Numbered from the stretch's first letter, positions 32,586 to 41,477 are shown. The stretch is 49,245 bases of DNA from Thiopontia sp964344135 (GCA_964344135.1 CAYFMF010000009.1:1-49245), one strand, 5' to 3'. Numbers and translations are program-made. The notes: generated by a model from the letters alone, not told the origin.

Positions 32586-33668
32586 CTACCGGATCTTGAG
32601 CGTTGCAAGCCCAACCAGAACGAGAATAAAGGTGATGATCCAGAATCGGACAATGACTCTCGGCTCCGGCCACCCCTTGAGCTCGAAATGGTGGTGGATC
32701 GGTGCCATCCTGAAGACCCGTTTCCCGGTCAATCGGAAGGAGACGACCTGAATCATGACCGAGAGTGTCTCCAGCACAAAGACCCCTCCCATGATAAGCA
32801 GTACCAGTTCCTGGCGCACCAGAACCGCAACCATGCCAAGTGCAGCCCCCAGTGCAAGCGCCCCCACGTCTCCCATGAAAACCATCGCCGGGTATGCATT
32901 GAACCAGAGAAAACCGAGCCCTGCCCCAACCAGCGCACCACAGAAGACCACCAGCTCACCCGCCTCCGGCAGGGAGGGGATGGCAAGATATCTCGCAAAT
33001 TCCGCATGGCCACTAAGATAGGCAAAGACTCCGAGGGCACCCCCCACCAGAACAGCCGGCATGATCGCCAGTCCGTCAAGACCATCCGTCAGATTGACCG
33101 CATTGCTGGAGCCCACAACCACCAGATAGGTTAGTGGCAGATAGAGGATGCCAAGGTTCAGCATGACATCCTTGAAGAAGGGGAGATAGAGCTGGGTCTC
33201 TGCCGGCAGGGTGGCCGTAGCGTAGATCCAGCCTGCTGCAACAGCAGCGACCAGTGACTGCCCAAGGAACTTGGAGCCCGCAGAGAGCCCCTTTGGATCC
33301 TGTTGCACCACCTTCCTGTAGTCATCAATCCACCCCACTACACCAAAACCAAGGGTTACCAGCAGTACCACCCAGAGGTAGCGGTTCGAGAGATCACCCC
33401 ATAGTAGTGTCGAGAGCACAATTGCAACCAGAATCAGTGCCCCCCCCATGGTTGGAGTGCCCGCCTTGGGCAGATGGGTCTGGGGACCATCCTCCCGGAC
33501 CGCCTGCCCCACCTTGTACTGTGTCAGCTTGCGAATCATCAGGGGGCCCACCAGAAAGGAGATCAGCAGCGCCGTCAGGGCACCGAGAATCGCACGCAGT
33601 GTCAGGTACTGAAAGACTGAAAACGGGCTATAGAGGTCTGCCAGGTAGTGGCTGAGATAGAGCATCAT
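32586..33668 (-). CDS. mraY: Phospho-N-acetylmuramoyl-pentapeptide transferase
   Basis: A 360-residue, ten-helix membrane enzyme that attaches phospho-MurNAc-pentapeptide to undecaprenyl phosphate, giving lipid I. Motifs: GTPTMGGALIL, GWIDDYRKV (the Asp pair for Mg), NAVNLTDGLDGLA, FMGDVGALALGAALG and the HHHFELKGWPEPRV loop near the C-terminus. It overlaps murF by four bases (ATGA). Confidence 0.97.
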   Translation of the reverse strand: MMLYLSHYLADLYSPFSVFQYLTLRAILGALTALLISFLVGPLMIRKLTQYKVGQAVREDGPQTHLPKAGTPTMGGALILVAIVLSTLLWGDLSNRYLWVVLLVTLGFGVVGWIDDYRKVVQQDPKGLSAGSKFLGQSLVAAVAAGWIYATATLPAETQLYLPFFKDVMLNLGILYLPLTYLVVVGSSNAVNLTDGLDGLAIMPAVLVGGALGVFAYLSGHAEFARYLAIPSLPEAGELVVFCGALVGAGLGFLWFNAYPAMVFMGDVGALALGAALGMVAVLVRQELVLLIMGGVFVLETLSVMIQVVSFRLTGKRVFRMAPIHHHFELKGWPEPRVIVRFWIITFILVLVGLATLKIR

Positions 33669-35020
33669 GATCTTCTTTCCTCTCTGATTTTCTCAACTAT
33701 TCGTTCCATCTTCATGAAGCGGGAGCCCTTGACCAGGATAACGCTATCCTCTTCAAGTTCACTCTCCAGTGCCTCAAGCAGCGGGGCGATCTCACTGAAG
33801 TGGAGCCCGGCCTCACCAAACGCGGCGACATATCCTGCAGCCCGGTTACCCAGTGCATAGAGCCGATCAATTCCGGCTGATCGTGCATCCAGGCCAACCT
33901 GACGATGAAGTCCAGGGCCATCACGCCCCAGCTCTCCCATATCTCCCAGAACCAGGACCTTCCTCCCACTGTGCGCGGAGAGCACCTCTATCGCCCTCTG
34001 CATCGATTCCGGACTGGCATTGTAGGTATCATCAATAATGGTGGAGCCACCCCTTCCAGCCTTTCTCTCCAGTCGACCTGGAACCGCCTGTATGGACTCC
34101 AGCCCCCGCCTGACCTGCTGCAGTGTGGCACCAGTCTGGATTGAGAGTGCCGCTGCCGCCATGGCATTCAATCGATTGTGCTCTCCTGGAAGAGGTAATT
34201 CTACCTCTATTGAGTCCCCGCGATAAGTGAGTTTGAGGGGGTGTTGCCCCCGGATATCTGCATGCAGCAGTGTGGGGGTGCCACTGCAGCCGTAGGTCTC
34301 GACCCGCTCTCCAGATGACCGCTCCATCCACTCCAGGGCCTGTGGAAGGTCGTGATTAATCAGTGCCACACCATCTGCGCGCAGCCCTGCGTAGATCTCC
34401 CCCTTGGCAGAGGCGATCTTCTCCACTGATCCAAACCCCCCCAGATGGGCAGAGCCGATATTGTTGACCAGCGAGACTGTTGGCTGTGCAATCTCCGACA
34501 GTTTTGCGATCTCCCCCTCTGCGCTTGCCCCCATCTCGATTACCGCCCACCGATCCTCCGGGGAGAGGCGCAGCAGTGTCAGTGGGACCCCAATCTCATT
34601 GTTCAGATTGCCCCTGGTTACGGTTCCCGGCCCCAGCTGACGAAGAATGGAGGCGGCCATCTCCTTGACGGTGGTCTTTCCATTGCTGCCGGTGATGGCC
34701 GCAACCGGCAACTCAAACTGGGCTCTCCAGGCAGCTGCAAGGGTGCCCAGTGCTGCCAGCGTATCCTCCACCACGATCTGAGAGAGCAAACCGCTTTGTC
34801 TCTGCTGCACAATCGCCCCCACGGCACCCCGTTGGCGGGCCATCTCCAGATACTCCCCTCCATCAAAGTTGGGCCCCTGCAGGGCGACAAACAGCTCCCC
34901 CTTCTTGATGGTCCGGCTATCGGTGCTGACACCATGAAAAGGGGCATCCTCCCCGTCCAGTGCACCACCCAACAGTCGAGCGACATCGGCAAGGGTCCTG
35001 ATTGTGATCCTACCCCCCAC
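33665..35020 (-). CDS. murF: UDP-N-acetylmuramoyl-tripeptide-D-alanyl-D-alanine ligase
   Basis: A 451-residue Mur ligase adding the D-Ala-D-Ala dipeptide. Motifs are VSTDSRTIKKGELFVALQG, the P-loop ITGSNGKTTVKEM, NLNNEIGVPLTLL, GSAHLGGFGS, and IDDTYNASPESMQ. The frame is open back to 35119 inside murE, but homologues start close to TIRTLADVARLL; the GTG at 35020, overlapping the end of murE by 11 bases, gives the usual length. GTGs at 35026 and 35029 are alternatives. Confidence 0.93.
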   Translation of the reverse strand: MGGRITIRTLADVARLLGGALDGEDAPFHGVSTDSRTIKKGELFVALQGPNFDGGEYLEMARQRGAVGAIVQQRQSGLLSQIVVEDTLAALGTLAAAWRAQFELPVAAITGSNGKTTVKEMAASILRQLGPGTVTRGNLNNEIGVPLTLLRLSPEDRWAVIEMGASAEGEIAKLSEIAQPTVSLVNNIGSAHLGGFGSVEKIASAKGEIYAGLRADGVALINHDLPQALEWMERSSGERVETYGCSGTPTLLHADIRGQHPLKLTYRGDSIEVELPLPGEHNRLNAMAAAALSIQTGATLQQVRRGLESIQAVPGRLERKAGRGGSTIIDDTYNASPESMQRAIEVLSAHSGRKVLVLGDMGELGRDGPGLHRQVGLDARSAGIDRLYALGNRAAGYVAAFGEAGLHFSEIAPLLEALESELEEDSVILVKGSRFMKMERIVEKIREERRS

Positions 35021-36545
35021 TGCCACCACCTGCGACCAGTTGGGCTGCCAGGTCACGATCACTGAATGGAATCTTATCCCCCCCAATCCACTGCCACTGC
35101 TCATGCCCCTTGCCTGCAATCAGCACCGTATCCTCTGGCTGCGCCCCGATAAAACAGTGGCGAATCGCCGCCTCCCGATCCGGAATGGTCTCGACCCGTT
35201 CGGGTCTTTCGATTCCCTGCAGAATCTCCTCAATGATCTGATCGGGATCCTCGCCCCGGGGATTGTCATTGGTCAGAACCAGATGGTCTGCATGATGTTC
35301 AGCAACCGCACCCATCTCCGCCCTCTTGCCACGATCCCGTTCCCCACCACAGCCAAACAGGATCCACAGCCTCCCGCCCTCTTTCGAGCCACCCAGATGT
35401 TCCCGCGTTGCCCTTAGCGCAGCGCCAAGCGCACCCGGGGTATGGGCATAATCCACAATCAGGGTTGCGGTTGCACCATCTTCCGATCTGAAGGACTCCA
35501 TTCTTCCGGGAACCGCTCTCACCGTCTCCACTGCCTTCACCGCCCCGGGAAAGGGGACCTCCCAGCAGATCAACAACCCCAGTGTTGCCAACAGGTTGCT
35601 GGCATTGAAACGTCCATAGAGCGGGCTCTTCAGCACCATACTGGAGCCGGAATACTCTACCAGCAGCTCCATCCCATCCCGATTCTGCTCAACAACCTGC
35701 CCATGAATCACGGCAGAGGGCCCTGATGACAACGCCGCCCGGTTATCAAGCGTATAGCCAATAACCCTCCCCATCCCCTCAGGGGGTTCTCTGCTGATCT
35801 CTCTTCCCAGGGAGTCATCCAGGTTGAGTACCATCGACTCCAGCCCGGGAGTGTAGAACAGTGCCCTTTTTGCAGCACGGTAGTTCTCAATGGAGCCATG
35901 GTAGTCCAGATGGTCCCGCCCCAGTTGCGTCAACAGCGCGGTATTGAGTGCGCATCCGGTGAGTCTGGACTGTTCGATACCGTGGGAAGAGGCCTCCATG
36001 GCCACACTTCTCCCTCCCTGCTGCACCATTCGATGGAGAATCCCCTGCAATGCTATGGGTGGCGGTGTCGTATGGCCAGCCACCTCCTCCTCTTCCTCTC
36101 TCCCAAGCAGATGGTTGCCGAGCGTTCCAACAACCCCGGCCCCACCCTCAATCTTCTCCATTGCCCTGGCAATAAAGTGGGTCACCGAACTCTTCCCATC
36201 CGTTCCCGTAACTGCTGCAATCCTCAAATGGGCTGACGGATTTCCATAGAAGCGGCTCGCAATCTGCCCCACCTTCGGCCCCAGATCCTCTACCTGAATC
36301 CCAACAGGAGAGGAGATGGAGCCGGTCTCCCAGAGAATGGCACCTGCCCCCCTCTCCATCGCCTGGTTGACAAAATTGGCACCATTCAGCGTAGTTCCGG
36401 AGAGCGCAATAAAGAGATCCCCGGGAGAGAGTGTGCGACTGTCCGTGGAGAGCCCCCCAATCTCGATAGCGGCAAGGGTGTGTGGCACCACTGCCAGCCC
36501 CTCCAGCAGCTCACCCAACCTCCATCTTGATCTCTCTCTGGCCAT
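35010..36545 (-). CDS. murE: UDP-N-acetylmuramoyl-tripeptide synthetase (meso-diaminopimelate adding)
   Basis: A 511-residue Mur ligase adding the third stem residue. The P-loop is VTGTDGKSSVTHF, followed by TTPPPIALQ, EASSHGIEQSRL and DYAHTPGAL. The DNPR motif (LTNDNPRGEDP) marks specificity for meso-diaminopimelate, as expected in gram-negative bacteria. It begins two bases after the ftsI stop codon. Confidence 0.96.
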   Translation of the reverse strand: MARERSRWRLGELLEGLAVVPHTLAAIEIGGLSTDSRTLSPGDLFIALSGTTLNGANFVNQAMERGAGAILWETGSISSPVGIQVEDLGPKVGQIASRFYGNPSAHLRIAAVTGTDGKSSVTHFIARAMEKIEGGAGVVGTLGNHLLGREEEEEVAGHTTPPPIALQGILHRMVQQGGRSVAMEASSHGIEQSRLTGCALNTALLTQLGRDHLDYHGSIENYRAAKRALFYTPGLESMVLNLDDSLGREISREPPEGMGRVIGYTLDNRAALSSGPSAVIHGQVVEQNRDGMELLVEYSGSSMVLKSPLYGRFNASNLLATLGLLICWEVPFPGAVKAVETVRAVPGRMESFRSEDGATATLIVDYAHTPGALGAALRATREHLGGSKEGGRLWILFGCGGERDRGKRAEMGAVAEHHADHLVLTNDNPRGEDPDQIIEEILQGIERPERVETIPDREAAIRHCFIGAQPEDTVLIAGKGHEQWQWIGGDKIPFSDRDLAAQLVAGGGSGG

Positions 36546-36547
36546 GG

Positions 36548-38302
36548 CTACAAGAGCTTGCCAGGAGCCCTGTTCACTGGCTGCCCGTCTGGAGGAATTC
36601 CCATGATACGCAGTACGCCACCCATCACCTCTGAAAATACCGGAGCCGATACGGCCCCACCCGTATAACCACCCTCCTTTGGGTCATCCACCACTACCAC
36701 AACAACGATTCTTGGGTCACTGGCTGGCGCCATCCCGGCAAACAGTGCTGTGTGACCAAAGGGTTTGCCCTCCCGGTCGGCATATCTTCCACCCACGATC
36801 TTGTCCACGGTTCCGGTTTTGCCCGCAACACGATACCCCTTCACTCTCGCCCTCTGCGCCGTGCCCCCCTCCCCAGTCACACCCTCCATCATGGAGCGAA
36901 CCTTGCGCGCCGTCTCTGCAGAGAAGACTCGACGCACCTCACGATCATCATCCGGTTGATGCAACAGGGTGACGGTACCGATCACCCCATCCTCCGCAAT
37001 GGCCGAATAGGCCCTGGCCAACTGCAGGGGGGTCATGTTGAGCCCATACCCATAGGAGAGGGTCGCCTGCTCAACCCGATGCCATCTCGCATAGTCACGC
37101 AACACACCCGTTGCCTCTCCCGGAAAGCCACTACCGGTCAATTCGCCCACACCCGCCAGATCCAGAATTTTCCAGAGCTGTTGAGGCTTCATCATCAGTG
37201 CGACCTTGGCTGAACCCACATTGCTCGACTTCCTGATCAGCGTGGCGAGATCAATCTTCTTGTAGTTATGGTTTCTGAACTCGGTGATGGTCTTGCGCCC
37301 GATCCTGAACCTGCCGGGCGCTGTATCGATGACCGAATCAGTGGTAACCACACCGCTCTCCAGGGCTGCAGCTACTGTAAACGGCTTCATGGTGGAACCA
37401 GGCTCCAGAAGATCTGTTGCTGCGCGATTGCGCAGCGCACCCCCCCTGCGCTGCGCTGAATCATTGGGGTTAAAGGAGGGGAGGCTGGCCATTGCCAATA
37501 CCTCTCCACGCTGCGAATCCAGCACAACCACCGATCCGGAATCGGCATCATGCTCCCGGATTGCGCTGGAGAGAGAGCGGTAGGCAAGAAACTGCAGACG
37601 CCGATCAAGCGTCAGGCGAAGCAGTTTCCCCTCCTCTCCCTGCTCAATCAATCCCAGGGTCTCAATGGGCTTTCTGGATGCATCCCTGACCACACTCACC
37701 CTCTCGGGGGATCCACCAAGCCACTCGCTGTAGGCCAGCTCTATCCCCTCCTGCCCCTCATCCATCTGGTTGGTAAACCCCAACAGGGAGGCCATTGCCT
37801 CTCCCTCCGGGTAGTAGCGCCGGGTACTGCGACGAAACTCGACCCCCTCAATTCTCAATGCCGCAATCTTCTTCTGCACAGAGGGAGTCACCTGGTGCTT
37901 TAGCGGGATATATCTTCGTGATGCATAGCGTGCGACCTTGCTGGCCAGCCAGCCGCTCTCCTCTCCCAGAAGTTTCTCCAGCTCAGTCCGCTGATGTACC
38001 GATGCCCGGAACTGTTGCGGGTTGCATCCCACGGTTACAACCGGCGTGCTCAAAGCCAATACTGCACCATTGCGATCAACAATCTCGCCCCGCCGTGCCG
38101 GGATCAACATGTCTCCAATATGTTGTTTGACCCGCTGAGGGATCCTGGCACTGACCTCCTCCGGAAGCAGATGGAGTACAACTGCCCTCCAGACCAGAGC
38201 AGCCATGGCCAGCAACAGCAACCCACCGACCAGAATCCGCCTGATCACTGTATCTCCCGCTGCAATCTCTCTCACTCCGGCCACTCTCTGACCACCTGTC
38301 AA
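36548..38302 (-). CDS. ftsI: Septal transpeptidase FtsI (PBP3)
   Basis: A 584-residue class B penicillin-binding protein that crosslinks septal peptidoglycan with FtsW. One membrane helix is at about 20-44; the pedestal domain begins RRGEIVDRNGAVLA (71). Active-site motifs: STMK (Ser303-Lys306), SSN (in RKSSNVGSAK, near 362) and KTG (in VAGKTGTVDK, near 488). The length matches E. coli FtsI. It overlaps ftsL by four bases. The C-terminus PDGQPVNRAPGKLL is extended as in unprocessed PBP3. Confidence 0.96.
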   Translation of the reverse strand: MTGGQRVAGVREIAAGDTVIRRILVGGLLLLAMAALVWRAVVLHLLPEEVSARIPQRVKQHIGDMLIPARRGEIVDRNGAVLALSTPVVTVGCNPQQFRASVHQRTELEKLLGEESGWLASKVARYASRRYIPLKHQVTPSVQKKIAALRIEGVEFRRSTRRYYPEGEAMASLLGFTNQMDEGQEGIELAYSEWLGGSPERVSVVRDASRKPIETLGLIEQGEEGKLLRLTLDRRLQFLAYRSLSSAIREHDADSGSVVVLDSQRGEVLAMASLPSFNPNDSAQRRGGALRNRAATDLLEPGSTMKPFTVAAALESGVVTTDSVIDTAPGRFRIGRKTITEFRNHNYKKIDLATLIRKSSNVGSAKVALMMKPQQLWKILDLAGVGELTGSGFPGEATGVLRDYARWHRVEQATLSYGYGLNMTPLQLARAYSAIAEDGVIGTVTLLHQPDDDREVRRVFSAETARKVRSMMEGVTGEGGTAQRARVKGYRVAGKTGTVDKIVGGRYADREGKPFGHTALFAGMAPASDPRIVVVVVVDDPKEGGYTGGAVSAPVFSEVMGGVLRIMGIPPDGQPVNRAPGKLL

Positions 38303-38589
38303 TGAACCACAATCCGTTGGGCAGCCTCTGGATAGTGCATGTTCAGCTCCTCTGCTGCGCGATGCTCAATCCTTGCAAGATTCCCCCATGTCGCCTCCTC
38401 AAGACGAAGTCTTCCCTGCTCCTCAAGGGCCCGCCCATACCCCTTTTGCAGCCCCTGCAGGGCAATATAGAGCTGCACTCCATGGTGGTGCAGATAGACC
38501 ACACCAATCGCACTTCCTACTGCCAACACGACCAGTAGCGGCAACAGCGCACCCCGCACCATCGGGTTCTCTTCATACCAGCGGCTCAT
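38299..38589 (-). CDS. ftsL: Cell division protein FtsL
   Basis: A 96-residue bitopic protein: short cytoplasmic tail (MSRWYEENPMVR), one membrane helix (about 13-33), and a periplasmic coiled coil with heptad-like spacing (LQGLQKGYGRALEEQGRLRLEE). It forms the FtsQLB complex. Sequence conservation in this family is low, but size, topology and place between rsmH and ftsI support the call. Confidence 0.9.
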   Translation of the reverse strand: MSRWYEENPMVRGALLPLLVVLAVGSAIGVVYLHHHGVQLYIALQGLQKGYGRALEEQGRLRLEEATWGNLARIEHRAAEELNMHYPEAAQRIVVH

Positions 38590-38622
38590 GCAATCTTTTC
38601 CCTATACCTCTGCTCCAACTCC

Positions 38623-39570
38623 CTAAACTCGCTCCGCGATCCGTAACACTGCACTGCGTGAGCGTGGATTAATTTCTACCTCCCTACTGGAGGGGAATTG
38701 CGCCTTGCCAATGACCCGCAGTGGACCATGCTGTTCAACCGCTCGGACCGGAAGCTCCGGAGGCAGGTCATCTTTTCCCCTCTCACCTCTTCTGAAGAAT
38801 CGCTTCACCATTCGGTCCTCCAGCGAATGAAAACTGATAATGGCCACCCTGCCACCTGGTCGCAGCAGCCCAACCAGTTGATCAAGAATCTCCTTCAGCT
38901 CATCAAGCTCACGGTTGAGGCAGATTCGAATCGCCTGGAAGGTCCTGGTCGCCGGATGTCGCTTCTGGTGGCCAGGAATGGCGCCACGCACAATCTCCGC
39001 CAGCTGCAGCGTGGTGGTGATCTCCTCCACTGCACGCGCATGGACAATGGCCCTGGCTATTTTTCTGGAGTGACGCTCATCCCCAAACTCCCATAATACC
39101 TGAGCAATCTCCTCCTGACTGCTCTCTTGCAACCACTCTGCGGCACTGACCCCTCTGCTCGGGTCCATGCGCATATCCAGTGGCCCCTGATGCATGAAGC
39201 TGAACCCACGCTCAGGCCGGTCCAGCTGCGGGGAGGAGACCCCAAGGTCCAGCAGCAGGCCATCCACAGCTCCGGCTCTCCCCATCCTGTTGAGTGTATT
39301 GGCAAGTTCGGAGAAGGGGGCGTGCACAATCGTGACACGGGGGTCACCAGAAAATCTCTCATGCGCCGCATCAATTGCAGAGGGGTCACGATCCATCAGC
39401 AACAGTTGACCCTTCGGAGAGAGTCGTTTCACTATTTCGGACGCATGCCCCCCACGTCCGAAGGTTGCATCCACATAGAAACCATCCTGTTTGATATTGA
39501 GGCCTGCAACGGCCTCTTCCAGCATGACTGAAAAATGGGAGCCCTGATCCCCCTGATCAGAAGTAGACAT
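38623..39570 (-). CDS. rsmH: 16S rRNA (cytosine(1402)-N4)-methyltransferase
   Basis: A 315-residue SAM-dependent enzyme (MraW) that methylates C1402 of 16S rRNA in the P site, the same nucleotide targeted on the ribose by RsmI (41864). Motifs: HFSVMLEEAVAGL, DATFGRGGHASEI (SAM binding), LLLDLGVSSPQLD, RGFSFMHQGPLDMRMD, and the C-terminal ISFHSLEDRMVKRFF. It overlaps mraZ by 14 bases. Confidence 0.97.
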   Translation of the reverse strand: MSTSDQGDQGSHFSVMLEEAVAGLNIKQDGFYVDATFGRGGHASEIVKRLSPKGQLLLMDRDPSAIDAAHERFSGDPRVTIVHAPFSELANTLNRMGRAGAVDGLLLDLGVSSPQLDRPERGFSFMHQGPLDMRMDPSRGVSAAEWLQESSQEEIAQVLWEFGDERHSRKIARAIVHARAVEEITTTLQLAEIVRGAIPGHQKRHPATRTFQAIRICLNRELDELKEILDQLVGLLRPGGRVAIISFHSLEDRMVKRFFRRGERGKDDLPPELPVRAVEQHGPLRVIGKAQFPSSREVEINPRSRSAVLRIAERV

Positions 39571-39994
39571 CCTGAAGCTGGCTCAAATCTTCCTCACTCA
39601 ACTCTTCCGGTTGAGAGATCCTGCCCCAGGCAGCCTCATCCCAGAGCTCCATCTTGAAACCGACACCAGCCAAAACCGTTGTCTTGCTCAGATTTGCATG
39701 GTCTCGCAGCTCCTGACTCAGAAGAATCCTGCCGTTCCCATCCATCTCACACTCCAGGGAGCGGCCAATGACCACGCGACGCAGCTTTGCCTGCTGGCCT
39801 CCAGGCAGCTTCCCTATCTGCTCCTCTACACCCACCCACTCGGAGAGCGGGTAGAGATCAAGACAAGGGGAACGGAAGTTTGGGGCCACCACAACCTTGC
39901 CGCCAGAACTCTCCAGCAATCGCGCCCGGTAATGGGCAGGAATGGAGATCCTCCCCTTGCTGTCAAGACTAACGCTCTTGTTTCCCCGAAACAT
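39557..39994 (-). CDS. mraZ: Transcriptional regulator MraZ
   Basis: A 145-residue protein with two AbrB-like repeats, each with the DxxxR signature (DSKGR at 11-15, DGNGR at 85-89). MraZ forms a ring and binds direct TGGG-type repeats in the promoter of its own operon, repressing it in E. coli. Here no such repeats lie directly before mraZ: the 21-base gap leads straight into ftsZ. They are found instead upstream of ftsZ at 41233-41267. The ATG at 39994 matches the family start; the ribosome-binding site is weak (GGTG). Confidence 0.96.
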   Translation of the reverse strand: MFRGNKSVSLDSKGRISIPAHYRARLLESSGGKVVVAPNFRSPCLDLYPLSEWVGVEEQIGKLPGGQQAKLRRVVIGRSLECEMDGNGRILLSQELRDHANLSKTTVLAGVGFKMELWDEAAWGRISQPEELSEEDLSQLQDVYF

Positions 39995-40015
39995 GGTTCA
40001 CCAGACAGCCGATAA

Positions 40016-41200
40016 TCAGTTTGCCTGTGCCCGCAGGAAAGCGGGGATATCGAGATACTCCTCATCGGCCACTGCAGCGATCGATTCGGACCCGGCAGAG
40101 TACCCGGATGATTCACCACCCTGACGCTTGTAAGTGGGATAGTCAATATCCCCGGCACTGGCAACATAGCCATCCGTTCCTGTCCGTTTTGCCTCAACCA
40201 GTGTCGGCTTCTGCTTTGGAGTTTCCTTTCTCTCTCTGGCCACCCCACCCAGACCGGTTGCCACCACCGTGACACGGATCTCATCACTCATATCCGCATC
40301 AAAGCCTGCACCAATGACAATGGTTGCATCCTCTGATGCATATTGACGTACTGCAGTACCAACCTCATTGAACTGCCCCATGGTCAGATCATATCCAGAG
40401 GTAACATTAACCAGGATGCCTCGTGCCCCCTGCAGATCCACGTCCTCAAGCAGCGGACTGTGCAGTGCTGCATCAGCAGCAATGGCTGCCCTCTCCTCAC
40501 CAGTTGCAGAGCCGGTACCCATCATTGCCATGCCCATCTCTGACATCACTGTCTTCACATCAGCAAAGTCCACATTGATCATGCCGTCACGGGTAATCAA
40601 CTCGGCGATGCCCTGTACGGCCCCCCGCAGCACACCATCAGCCTCACGGAATGCATCCATCAGTGTCATATCATTGCCAAAGACACTCATCAGCTTCTCG
40701 TTGGGAATGGTGATAATCGAGTCGACATGCTTGCTCAGCTCCTCGATCCCCTCCATTGCCACATTCATGCGCTTGGGTCCCTCCATAGAGAATGGCTTGG
40801 TGACCACAGCAACGGTCAGCACCCCCATCTCCCTGGCCATCTCTGCAACAACAGGTGCTGCACCGGTGCCGGTACCTCCCCCCATGCCCGCAGTAATGAA
40901 GAGCATCTCTGTGCCGTCAATCAACTCCCGAAGTCGCTCACGATCCTCAAGTGCCGAATCACGGCCGATGGATGGGCGCGCCCCTGCACCCCGCCCCCGT
41001 GTTGTCTGTGACCCAATCTGAAGTACCGTATCTGCGGAGGATCTTCCCAGCGCCTGTGCATCCGTATTTGCACAGATAAATTCTACTCCGGCAATCTCCG
41101 ATTCAACCATGTGCTCCAGGGCGTTGCCCCCAGCACCCCCGACACCGATGACACGAATAATCGCATTATCTGCATAAGCATCGACTACCTCTTCAAACAT
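40016..41200 (-). CDS. ftsZ: Cell division GTPase FtsZ, at a displaced position
   Basis: A 394-residue FtsZ, the tubulin-like GTPase that forms the Z ring. Seen: the IIRVIGVGGAGGNALEHM N-terminus, tubulin signature GGGTGTG at 107-113, VDFADVKTVMSEMG (the T7 region), a linker of about 70 residues, and the conserved C-terminal peptide EEYLDIPAFLRAQAN that binds FtsA and ZapD. The T3 loop reads GRGAGARP (69-76) where most gammaproteobacteria have GLGAGANP. The ATG at 41200 has AGAGG seven bases upstream; a GTG at 41203 is possible. It sits between rnpB and mraZ instead of between ftsA and lpxC, with only 21 bases to mraZ. Confidence 0.96.
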   Translation of the reverse strand: MFEEVVDAYADNAIIRVIGVGGAGGNALEHMVESEIAGVEFICANTDAQALGRSSADTVLQIGSQTTRGRGAGARPSIGRDSALEDRERLRELIDGTEMLFITAGMGGGTGTGAAPVVAEMAREMGVLTVAVVTKPFSMEGPKRMNVAMEGIEELSKHVDSIITIPNEKLMSVFGNDMTLMDAFREADGVLRGAVQGIAELITRDGMINVDFADVKTVMSEMGMAMMGTGSATGEERAAIAADAALHSPLLEDVDLQGARGILVNVTSGYDLTMGQFNEVGTAVRQYASEDATIVIGAGFDADMSDEIRVTVVATGLGGVARERKETPKQKPTLVEAKRTGTDGYVASAGDIDYPTYKRQGGESSGYSAGSESIAAVADEEYLDIPAFLRAQAN

Positions 41201-41232
41201 CACGCCACCTCTCTGCTGTTGTCGTCATGAAA

Positions 41233-41267
41233 AACCACTATCACCCACAAGCCCCCACTATACGCCA
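41233..41267 (-). promoter_or_regulatory. MraZ-type operator: TGG boxes at 10-bp spacing upstream of ftsZ
   Basis: On the minus strand TGGCG, TGGGG, TGGGT and TGGTT start at 41267, 41257, 41247 and 41237, each exactly ten bases apart; a fifth TGG is at 41277. E. coli MraZ binds TGGGN repeats separated by five bases, the same geometry. The boxes cover the -10 region and transcription start of the promoter at 41257-41284, fitting repression. In relatives these repeats precede mraZ; here ftsZ lies between them and mraZ. Confidence 0.75.
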
Positions 41268-41284
41268 CTTTTGACCAGTATCAA
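41257..41284 (-). promoter_or_regulatory. Promoter of ftsZ-mraZ (Pmra)
   Basis: TTGATA (41284 to 41279) and TATAGT (41262 to 41257) are separated by 16 bases on the minus strand. The predicted start near 41250 gives a leader of about 50 bases before the ftsZ ATG. It would drive ftsZ, mraZ and the rest of the cluster. Confidence 0.65.
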
Positions 41285-41323
41285 GTTAATAATGGAAAAA
41301 AGTCATCGCACAACAGTAAGTTA

Positions 41324-41335
41324 TAACAGCTGTTA
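41324..41335. promoter_or_regulatory. 12-bp perfect palindrome upstream of the ftsZ promoter
   Basis: TAACAGCTGTTA is a perfect palindrome about 40 bases upstream of the -35 box. It may be a binding site for a dimeric regulator; no regulator can be named. Confidence 0.3.
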
Positions 41336-41370
41336 AAGGGGGATCATCAGACAATCATATTCTTGCTTTT

Positions 41371-41399
41371 CAGATAATTGCGATTATTATCTGTTTTTT
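41371..41399 (+). terminator. Hairpin with T run between rnpB and ftsZ
   Basis: CAGATAAT (41371-41378) pairs with ATTATCTG (41386-41393), followed on the plus strand by six Ts. On the minus strand the same stem is flanked by A runs. It has the form of a plus-strand intrinsic terminator, but no plus-strand gene lies upstream; it may separate rnpB and ftsZ transcription on the minus strand only weakly. The rest of the 41204-41477 spacer holds no gene. Confidence 0.35.
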
Positions 41400-41477
41400 C
41401 AGTTTAACAAGAACCGATAATTCCAGGAATTCTCCGAGGGAATAGAGGGAGAAAGGTGGGGGGGGTGACAGGAAAAG

